DNA from: Candidatus Firestoneibacteriota bacterium
GTDB taxonomy: Bacteria; Oederibacteriota; D2-FULL-39-29
Assembly: GCA_026388015.1 (NCBI GenBank)
Contig: JAPLKO010000062.1
Span: 1 to 46,576, forward strand
Reading direction: 5' to 3'
Length of the DNA stretch: 46,576 bases
The notes under the pieces are model-generated. The model was not told the DNA's origin. It searched no databases and worked only from the letters and a program-made list of their open reading frames with translations. Of this stretch, positions 40,615 to 46,576 are shown piece after piece. Position numbers and translations under genes: made by a program. Position 1 is the stretch's first letter, and every line of letters starts with the position of its first letter.

Positions 40615-42124
40615 CTTCCTGCGTTACCTTAATAACTTCGCTTATTGTCGTAATACCTCTTTTTACTTTTTCCCAGCCGTCTTCGCGCAATGTCCTCATG
40701 CCGTTTTCTACCGCCGCCGCTTTTATTTCTCCGGGCATGGCGCGATTCATAATTATCTTCTTCATAGTTTCGTTCATAACCAAAAGCTCGTAAATCCCGC
40801 TCCGGCCGTAATATCCGGTATTAAGGCAACGATCGCAACCTTTTCCTTTATAAAATTTCTCGTCCTTTTCTATTTTGAAATTGATGTCTTTGAGATATTC
40901 CAGGTCCGGCAGATATTCATTCCTGCAGTTTTTATCTATTTCCCTTACCAGTCTTTGCGCAAGAATACCCACTACCGAAGAAGCTACTAAAAATGGTTCA
41001 ATTCCCATATCTATAAGCCTTGTGGCTGCTCCGGCCGCATCGTTTGTATGTAGAGTAGCAAAAACCAAGTGTCCAGTTAGAGAGGCGCGAATAGCTATCT
41101 CCGCTGTCTCTAAATCTCGAATCTCACCCACCATTATTACATCCGGATCATGACGAAGTATATGCCGCAGTCCTCTGGCGAAGGTAAGTCCTATTTTACT
41201 GTTAACCGGAATCTGATTAATGCCTTCCATATTATATTCAACCGGCTCTTCCACTGTAATAATCTTCTTCTCGGGTGTATTAATCTTTGATAATGCAGAA
41301 TACAAGGTGGTGGTTTTTCCGCTGCCTGTAGGACCGGTTACGAGTATAATACCGTAAGGTTTTTCTATAAGTTTTTCAAATTTCTGTAATGTATCGGGGA
41401 GCATGCCAAGCTCTTTCAAGCCAAAGCGCACGCTCGTCTTATCCAGTATTCTGAGAACCACACCCTCTCCATAAAGCGTAGGAATAGTAGAAACTCTGCA
41501 GTCAATCTGTTTTCCGGAAGCCTTTATCTCAATTCTTCCGTCTTGCGGAAGACGCCGCTCAGCAATATTTAATTCTGCCATAATCTTAATTCTGGAAACT
41601 ATAGCGCCTCTAAAATATTTTAACGCTTCAGGAAGCGGCAGATCTCTGAGATTTCCATCAACGCGAAAACGAATCTTTAATCCCTTTTGCCGGGGTTCAA
41701 GATGAATATCCGTCGCCCTCTCTTTAAGCGCTTCGACAAATATTTGATTTACAAATTGTATAACGGAAGCATCCTGAGCCAGCGCAGTATCATCTATTTC
41801 ATCAATTTCTTTAAACTCGCCGTTTTTCTCCATAGAGGCAGAACTGCTTTCTGCCACCATTTTGGCTACCGTATCCGCGCCCACCCCGTAATAACGTTTT
41901 ATGAAAGTAATAATCTCTTCTTCTGTCGCCTCCAGGGGCTCAATTTTTTTCCCCAATATTAAGACTATTTCGTCCAGGACCTGTAGATTATTTTTATCAG
42001 AAACTGCGACTATAATATTTCCGTCTTTTTCTTTGAGGGGTAAGGCCTTTAGACGAGTTGCAATTTTAAGCGGGAAGCCGGTCAGAAGAGTTTTGTCAAT
42101 TTCCATATCATTAATATTCTCCAC
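40601..42124 (-). CDS. gspE: Type II secretion ATPase GspE
   Basis: A secretion ATPase of about 507 residues. The N1/N2 domain (about 1-130) is followed by the catalytic core with Walker A GPTGSGKTT, Asp box ITVEEPVEYN, Walker B RHDPDVIMVGEIRDLETAEI and His box GHLVFATLHTNDA. The CM zinc motif is incomplete: the usual CxxC reads DKNC, so only three Cys remain (with CDRC). The preferred GTG at 42124 has AAGGAG 5 nt upstream. The open frame begins at a TTG at 42187 without such a site. First gene of the T2SS operon. Confidence 0.95.
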   Translation of the reverse strand: MENINDMEIDKTLLTGFPLKIATRLKALPLKEKDGNIIVAVSDKNNLQVLDEIVLILGKKIEPLEATEEEIITFIKRYYGVGADTVAKMVAESSSASMEKNGEFKEIDEIDDTALAQDASVIQFVNQIFVEALKERATDIHLEPRQKGLKIRFRVDGNLRDLPLPEALKYFRGAIVSRIKIMAELNIAERRLPQDGRIEIKASGKQIDCRVSTIPTLYGEGVVLRILDKTSVRFGLKELGMLPDTLQKFEKLIEKPYGIILVTGPTGSGKTTTLYSALSKINTPEKKIITVEEPVEYNMEGINQIPVNSKIGLTFARGLRHILRHDPDVIMVGEIRDLETAEIAIRASLTGHLVFATLHTNDAAGAATRLIDMGIEPFLVASSVVGILAQRLVREIDKNCRNEYLPDLEYLKDINFKIEKDEKFYKGKGCDRCLNTGYYGRSGIYELLVMNETMKKIIMNRAMPGEIKAAAVENGMRTLREDGWEKVKRGITTISEVIKVTQEDDAI

Positions 42125-42326
42125 AACGTCTCCTTCGTAAAATAAATAATGACTTATAATTATATCATTAAATTTAGGTTTTACCAAAGAAGAAAGTTTT
42201 GCTCAGAAGACAAATACCTCTTGTTTAGACGTAAGAGTACGCCTAAATGTTACAAGAAAAACAGTATAATATTTATTTTGCCGCGGAGCTGAATTGTTGG
42301 AGTTTTCCTCGTCTTAATGTGTTTTT

Positions 42327-42373
42327 GGCGGCAGGCCGACAGTATTATTATCTGCTATCTGCAGGCCTGCGCC
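42327..42373. repeat. Large GC-rich inverted repeat between htrA and gspE
   Basis: GGCGGCAGGCC (42327-42337) pairs with GGCCTGCGCC (42364-42373) with one bulged base, around a 26-nt loop. The second arm lies within GCAGGCCTGC (42361-42370), a palindrome of its own. No T-run follows, so it is not a simple intrinsic terminator. It lies just after the reconstructed htrA stop (42380). Confidence 0.65.
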
Positions 42374-42379
42374 TTCTGA

Positions 42380-42742
42380 TTAGTTTACAGAGGTTACTAC
42401 GACAAAAAGGGTATTGCCTTCTCTTTCCACCATGAAGAGCACACCCTCTTTCAAGTCGGCGGAGCTCATCGCTTTTTCAAATTCTTCTTTATCTTTAACA
42501 GCCTTTTTGTCCACTTCTTTTATCAGATCGCCCACTCTTAAATTAGCCTTATCCGCAGGTGTGTTTTCTTCGACTTCAATTATTACAACGCCTTTGTCAG
42601 ATTTAAGACCATATTTCCCGGCAAGGCTCTCATTTAAGTCTTTTACGGCAATACCTGCCGCTTTATGCTTCTTCTCTTTTTCTCCGGAAGTCTTTCCTTT
42701 GGAAACTGCGGATTTTGCCCCCAGGGAGCCAAGATTATTTTT
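42380..42742 (-). pseudogene. Out-of-frame C-terminal part of htrA (second PDZ domain)
   Basis: In the -1 frame relative to the htrA ORF, the minus strand stays open from the A-run at 42738-42742 to a TAA at 42380-42382. The translation is a linker (SLGAKSAVSKGKTSGEKEKK) and a complete PDZ domain (GIAVKDLNESLAGKYGLKSD, GVVIIEVEENTPADKANLRV, GDLIKEVDKKAV, ending VVVTSVN). Adding one A to the five-A run at 42738-42742 joins it smoothly to htrA (EIK-NNLGSLGA). The domain looks conserved, so the frameshift is recent, an assembly error or a programmed event. Confidence 0.82.
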
Positions 42743-43872
42743 ATTTCTAATTCCTTTCCGTCGCGAACCACCGTAAAGACTGCTGTTTCGCCTACTTCCC
42801 CGGCGGCGACCATCTCCACAATATTCTTTGGCGCCTTAACCGTTTTTCCGTTGAATTTTACAATAACATCCCCGCTCTTCAAGCCGGCTTCTTTTCCCGG
42901 ACCTTTAGCATCAACTTCGGTTATTAGAACTCCGGCAGAAACTTTTAGTTTTTTTGAAAGCCTGCCTTCTACTTCCTGCAGGCGGACCCCCACCCACGGG
43001 GTTTCGTCTATATTTTTTCTTCCTGCCATAAGCTCTTTTAACTTTGCTTTCACATCATTAATAGGAATCGCAAAACCTAAACCGATGTTACCCACACTGC
43101 CCATTGAAAAATTACCTGCTATTGCCATATTAACCCCGATAACTTCTCCCTCAATATTAAGAAGCGGACCTCCTGAATTACCGGGATTTATAGGCGCATC
43201 TGTCTGGATAACATGAGGAATTCTTTTTGGAATCCCCGTTATATCCATATTATCAAAAAGCCTGCCCATGGCCGACACAATACCCATGGTCACAGTGTTT
43301 TCATAACCAAAGGGATTTCCTACGGCAAGAACGAGATCTCCGACCATAACTTTATCAGAATCTCCGAGTTCTACCGCCGGAAAAGTATCATTTGATTTAA
43401 TCTTTAAAACTGCTATATCGTGCCTCGCGTCATAACCCTTAACTTCTGCCTCGTATTTTTTATCATCCGTCAATGTAACTTTTACGGTCAAAGCATCCTC
43501 AACCACATGATAATTCGTAAGAATGTACCCGTCGCCCGAGATAATCATTCCGCTGCCAATCCCGCCTACCCTCTGCCCTTTGTTTTTCTTCTCCCGGCTA
43601 TGATCCTGCTCCTCTTCCTCTCCGTTCCTGTTTTTAAAATATTTCTTAAAATCCGGCATTCCAAATTCAAAAGGAAAGATGCTGTTTGAATCTTCTTTGA
43701 TCTTCTTTTCGGTAGTAATGTATACTACCGCAGGACTCGCCTGTTTTGAAATTTCTCTCAAATTATTCTGGAGCGCCTTAACTTCATTGCCGGCCTGAAC
43801 CTTTGCCGCAGCCGTGTAACCCGAAATCAACAAAACAGCAGCACCAAACAGCAACGGCTTTAAACTTTTCAT
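42643..43872 (-). CDS. Periplasmic serine protease HtrA/Do, ORF cut by a frameshift
   Basis: The intact frame encodes 409 residues: signal peptide (LLFGAAVLLISGYTAAA), trypsin-like domain with the full triad H122 (LTNYHVVED), D152 (DARHDIAVLKI) and S233 (INPGNSGGPLLN), and a first PDZ domain (GVLITEVDAKGPGKEAGLKS). It then runs into a basic out-of-frame tail (PEKKRRSIKRQVLP). The second PDZ lies in the next frame (42380-42742), so the ancestral protein was a normal two-PDZ Do protease of about 497 residues. The ATG at 43872 has GGGAGGAG upstream; the open frame begins at 43914. It lies downstream of an ECF sigma/anti-sigma pair. Confidence 0.88.
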   Translation of the reverse strand: MKSLKPLLFGAAVLLISGYTAAAKVQAGNEVKALQNNLREISKQASPAVVYITTEKKIKEDSNSIFPFEFGMPDFKKYFKNRNGEEEEQDHSREKKNKGQRVGGIGSGMIISGDGYILTNYHVVEDALTVKVTLTDDKKYEAEVKGYDARHDIAVLKIKSNDTFPAVELGDSDKVMVGDLVLAVGNPFGYENTVTMGIVSAMGRLFDNMDITGIPKRIPHVIQTDAPINPGNSGGPLLNIEGEVIGVNMAIAGNFSMGSVGNIGLGFAIPINDVKAKLKELMAGRKNIDETPWVGVRLQEVEGRLSKKLKVSAGVLITEVDAKGPGKEAGLKSGDVIVKFNGKTVKAPKNIVEMVAAGEVGETAVFTVVRDGKELEIKIILAPWGQNPQFPKERLPEKKRRSIKRQVLP

Positions 43873-43974
43873 ACACTCCTCCCTGCAATTGAAAATACTA
43901 ATTACAAATGACAAATTACAACGTATGGCGTTAGATAATAATACTCATTAAAATGTATCTTGAACTTGCTTTTC

Positions 43975-44721
43975 TTATTTTCCGTCTTCCGTTATATCCA
44001 GTTCAAACTTTATATTATCCTTGGGTGTCAATTTCTTCAACTCTGCCAGCTCTTTTTTATCTGGTAACTTCATTATGTAACCAAGACCGTTCAACTGTTT
44101 TATCAGGTTCTCGTATTGTCCTGCATTTACGGTAATGATATATTTCTTATGAAGCACGGGCGCATTGCGCGCCGCCGGATTCTCGGATAAACGGCTAAAA
44201 ACACTTTCGGTAGCGGTGCCTTCAAAACCACCAACAATCCTGTCCAGGTCATAACTTGCTTTATAAATATCAGCTGTCTTCATTACAATTTTATTCGCAG
44301 TTTTCTTCCCGGCTAAAGAAGAGCTTTTGACCTTGTCTTCCGCGTTTTGACCGGCGGATCCAAAGGAGAGCACTAAATCTTTATCGCTCAAGTAACTGCT
44401 TACAAAGACTCCGATAATAACTCCGGCCAATACACCCAGGGTGCCTGCAGCCATATTTCGCAAATTTAAAAAAGTCCGGTATTTTTTATAAAACGGTGTA
44501 CACGCTTCATTAAGTTTTTTATCCAGCCCGGAATAAAACTCCCCGGGCAGCTCTTCATCCGGAACAGACTTTATATAGTTAAGCGCCTCCTTAAGTGTTG
44601 AATAGGCTAAATCACACATCTTACAGGAGAGCAGATGTTTTACCACGGCTTCCTTCTTAAAGGAAGAAAGCGAACCGTCGTAATAGTCAAAGAGAAGCTC
44701 TTTCAGGTCTTTACATTCCAT
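43975..44721 (-). CDS. Putative anti-sigma factor with zinc-finger domain and membrane helix
   Basis: A 248-residue protein. The N-terminal zf-HC2 domain has CKDLKELLFDYYDGSL and HLLSCKMCDLAY (H-x3-C-x2-C). One membrane helix lies at residues about 91-110 (AAGTLGVLAGVIIGVFVSSYL). The periplasmic part of about 135 residues has a strand-rich end (KYIITVNAGQYENLIKQLNG) that might sense envelope state. It overlaps the sigma gene by 11 bp, and htrA follows, as in RseA- or MucA-type circuits. Homology to those is inferred from context only. Confidence 0.82.
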   Translation of the reverse strand: MECKDLKELLFDYYDGSLSSFKKEAVVKHLLSCKMCDLAYSTLKEALNYIKSVPDEELPGEFYSGLDKKLNEACTPFYKKYRTFLNLRNMAAGTLGVLAGVIIGVFVSSYLSDKDLVLSFGSAGQNAEDKVKSSSLAGKKTANKIVMKTADIYKASYDLDRIVGGFEGTATESVFSRLSENPAARNAPVLHKKYIITVNAGQYENLIKQLNGLGYIMKLPDKKELAELKKLTPKDNIKFELDITEDGK

Positions 44722-45325
44722 ACTCTTTCACCTTGTCCTTCTGAGCCAAAAATATATTTCTCAGCTCTTCCCTTCCCCGGTTAATCCTGGATTTTACGGT
44801 CCCAGGATTAGTGTCTGTAAGCGCAGCAATCTCTTCATAAGAGAACCCTTCAATATCCTTAAGAATAACGGACATCCTGTACGGCTCGGATATTTTAGCC
44901 AGCGCATTGGCTACAAACTTCTTCTTAGCCGCTCCTTCGTAAAGCTGTTCGGGAGTTTGTACAAGTGAAGCCTCCGTCTGCGTCTCATCAGGCTCCACAG
45001 CCTTCTTAAGCACATCCTTACTATACTTCTTCATCCTGTTAATTGAGTAGTTAACCGCAATACGTTGAATCCAGAAATAAAAAGGCGACTCCCAGCGGTA
45101 TTGTTTAATTTTTTTAAAGACCTGCAAAAACACATCCTGGGCAATCTCCAGAGCATCTTCACGGTTATGCAAAACTCTGTAAATAACAGAATATATCCTT
45201 GCATCATACAACCGCACCAACCGGTAGAAAGCCTCCCTGTCGCCGTTCTTTTGAACCTTTTTTACGAGTTCATCTTCATAGTTGCGGGAAACTTCTTCTA
45301 TAACATTCCGTGCAATATCCTTCAT
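44711..45325 (-). CDS. ECF (RpoE-like) RNA polymerase sigma factor
   Basis: A 204-residue ECF sigma factor. Region 2 has AFYRLVRLYDARIYSVIYRV, EIAQDVFLQVFKKI and PFYFWIQRIAVNYSINRMKK. Region 4 has ISEPYRMSVILKDIEGFSYE, EIAALTDTNPGTVKSRINRG. An N-terminal extension of about 20 residues precedes region 2. It is clustered with an anti-sigma gene, htrA, lepB and a porV-like gene, so an envelope-stress role is likely. It is a different subtype from the ECF factor at 11858-12409. Confidence 0.92.
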   Translation of the reverse strand: MKDIARNVIEEVSRNYEDELVKKVQKNGDREAFYRLVRLYDARIYSVIYRVLHNREDALEIAQDVFLQVFKKIKQYRWESPFYFWIQRIAVNYSINRMKKYSKDVLKKAVEPDETQTEASLVQTPEQLYEGAAKKKFVANALAKISEPYRMSVILKDIEGFSYEEIAALTDTNPGTVKSRINRGREELRNIFLAQKDKVKEYGM

Positions 45326-45377
45326 AAATTAAAAAACTCCCGACACATCAAATTGTTCTGGCCAATCGTACTTATCT

Positions 45378-46070
45378 TTATCTGGGCGGCAAGCCGAATC
45401 TGTCCAGCGGCATCCACACCAGAACCGGTCTTCCGATTAATCTTTCTCTCGGAACAAACCCCCAAAACCTGCTATCCAAACTGTTATCTCTGTTATCCCC
45501 AAGCATAAAATAGTAATCCTGTTTAAGAACAATTGAGCCGGCTCCGTCAGGAATTAACTTAAGGTAATGTCCTTCCTCATTTCTGCTTGTAACTTTTTCC
45601 CCGTTAAGATAAACAGCGTTATTTCTTTTTTCTATCAGGTCGCCTTTTTTTGGCACCGTGAAGGCCGCTGCATTATCTCTCGGACTGCTGTTTGTGTCCG
45701 CATAGTTCTCAGGAATAATTACATTGTCAAGGTGCTTTTTAAACGGCTCCTCCTGTTTCTCTCCGTTAATATAGAGTTCTTTATTTTTAAGCTCTATAAT
45801 ATCTCCCGGAAGACCTTTACACCTTTTTACGAACACCTTATCTTCTTCCTGGGGCGGAAGAAAGACGACTATATTATTTCTCTTAACCTGCCCCCATTCA
45901 ATAATTTTTTTCGTAGTAAAAGGAAGTTTAAATCCGTAAGAAAGCTTGTTCACAAAAAGATGGTCCCCGACCAGCATTGTTGATTCCATAGAGCCTGTAG
46001 GTATGGTAAACGCCTGAATAACAAATTCGCGTATTAAAAGAGCGATTACCAGGGCCGAAATTAAAAACAA
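45378..46070 (-). CDS. lepB: Signal peptidase I LepB
   Basis: A 230-residue type I signal peptidase. One N-terminal membrane helix (LISALVIALLIREFVI) precedes box B with catalytic S27 (IPTGSMESTML). Catalytic K82 is in DKVFVKRCKGLPGD. Boxes D and E are YYFMLGDNRDNSLDSRFWGF. The only start in frame after a stop is TTG at 46070, which lacks a clear Shine-Dalgarno; the next ATG would remove the catalytic Ser. It follows the porV-like gene by 16 bp. Confidence 0.93.
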   Translation of the reverse strand: MFLISALVIALLIREFVIQAFTIPTGSMESTMLVGDHLFVNKLSYGFKLPFTTKKIIEWGQVKRNNIVVFLPPQEEDKVFVKRCKGLPGDIIELKNKELYINGEKQEEPFKKHLDNVIIPENYADTNSSPRDNAAAFTVPKKGDLIEKRNNAVYLNGEKVTSRNEEGHYLKLIPDGAGSIVLKQDYYFMLGDNRDNSLDSRFWGFVPRERLIGRPVLVWMPLDRFGLPPR

Positions 46071-46086
46071 GAAGGAAGTCCCGTCT

Positions 46087-46576
46087 TTATTTTAGTTCCA
46101 ACGCCATACTTACAAAATGCGTTCCGCCGAGTTCTCCGAAGCTTTTGTAACCGTAATCAATATTCAGCATTTCAACTTTTACGCCAAAGCCTCCGGAAAC
46201 TCCGCTTCCGGAATCCGTCGTTGAGCCCAATTTGTATCTATAGCCCCCTCTAAACGTCAACATCCCCAGAGCTTTGGCCTCAAAGCCCATGGAAACAGCG
46301 GCCTGCGTCTGCGCGGGAGCACTGTAATCTATGCAGAAATTTAGTTTATCCCCCAGATAAGCGAGACCGGCTTTAAAATTTGTCGGGAGATTTTCTGACG
46401 CACCCAGATTTTGAACATTAACTCCGGCCCAAACTCCGCCGGCAACCATAATATTCGCGCCGAGGTCAAACAACGGTTTATAGTTTACATAATCGTCAAG
46501 TACTTCATACGGCACTTTAAGATTCATTCCGAGGGAAAAACCGTTTAGAACTTCTGCGGCCAATGTAGCTTGCGGG
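46087..46576 (-). CDS. PorV/PorQ-family outer-membrane beta-barrel protein, 5' end outside window
   Basis: The frame is open to the window edge, so only the C-terminal 162 or so residues are seen. They alternate beta strands with Gly and aromatic residues (GFSLGMNLKVPYE, FDLGANIMVAGGVWAGVNVQ, TFRGGYRYKLG, VEMLNIDYGYKSFGELGGTH) and end FVSMALELK. This is typical of UPF0164/PorV-PorQ barrels found with secretion systems in several diderm phyla. The specific function cannot be told from the fragment. Confidence 0.75.
   Translation of the reverse strand, partial: PQATLAAEVLNGFSLGMNLKVPYEVLDDYVNYKPLFDLGANIMVAGGVWAGVNVQNLGASENLPTNFKAGLAYLGDKLNFCIDYSAPAQTQAAVSMGFEAKALGMLTFRGGYRYKLGSTTDSGSGVSGGFGVKVEMLNIDYGYKSFGELGGTHFVSMALELK

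Noticed and set aside
42247-42435. 62-codon plus-strand ORF between gspE and htrA
   Set aside because: It is composed largely of the inverted repeat and the antisense of the PDZ2 end, with no ribosome-binding site.
42665-43216. 183-codon plus-strand ORF opposite htrA
   Set aside because: It is antisense to the protease and PDZ1 coding region, and the translation is low complexity without recognisable domains.
43880-43974. ECF-type promoter for htrA
   Set aside because: The 102-bp gap has AT-rich repeats of TTGTAATT around TTGTCA but no GAAC/GTC pair at proper spacing and no convincing -10.
1-46576. CRISPR array, transposon, integrase, rRNA or prophage
   Set aside because: I saw no regularly spaced repeats with unique spacers, no transposase or integrase motifs, and no rRNA-like sequence. 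The only RNA gene I can support is tRNA-Lys.

Overview
The window looks like a chromosomal segment of a diderm (Gram-negative-type) bacterium of moderate GC. It encodes a complete set of type II secretion structural genes, an OprP-like porin, the end of a PorV/PorQ-type outer-membrane barrel, several lipoproteins, HtrA and signal peptidase I. The mix of an RNase HIII catalytic domain, PorV/PorQ barrel, PD40 propellers and tandem Pst systems reminds me of uncultured lineages around Elusimicrobiota, Omnitrophota or Firestonebacteria. That is an impression, not a placement. Almost everything is on the minus strand; only a membrane protein, a tRNA-Lys gene and a glycogen phosphorylase gene are on the plus strand. 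I see no transposase, phage gene, CRISPR array or rRNA.

Layout. 1-3240: end of an M24 peptidase-like gene, then (minus) grpE-dnaJ-rsmE. 3322-7763: tightly overlapped acpS-nnrDE-DUF362 ferredoxin-thiL-tsaE, behind a good promoter at 7831-7859. 7936-9528 (+): GT-C-like membrane protein; 9578-9653 (+): tRNA-Lys. 9865-12451: ECF sigma, anti-sigma and a PD40 propeller protein. 12616-14346: thiS-thiG-rnhC.

14476-27169 is a 12.7-kb phosphate island. In transcription order (minus) it reads phoR-phoB, a Pho-box-like promoter, OprP-like porin, pstS2-pstC2-pstA2-pstB3-arsC-phoU2, a second Pho-box-like promoter, then pstS1-pstC1-pstA1-pstBa-pstBb-phoU1. Both promoters carry TTAA cores repeated every 11 bp at the same distance from a -10 box. 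The PstB pair of operon 1 has complementary losses of catalytic motifs (one lacks LSGGQ; the other lacks the Q-loop Gln and H-loop His). This predicts an asymmetric heterodimeric ATPase, which I consider the most interesting signal here.

27311-28635: two secreted proteins of unknown role. 28838-31315 (+): glycogen phosphorylase. 31355-42124: a Spy-like protein and the type II secretion operon (transcribed gspE-F-G-H-I-J-K-L-M-D), with no separate gspC and no prepilin peptidase in the window. 42380-46576: PorV/PorQ-like barrel (partial), lepB, ECF sigma, anti-sigma and htrA, which resembles an envelope-stress cassette. The htrA gene has an apparent one-base deletion in an A-run between its two PDZ domains.

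Starts were chosen by Shine-Dalgarno sequences, overlap with the upstream stop and family N-termini. Several differ from the longest ORF. No intergenic gap exceeds 300 bases.
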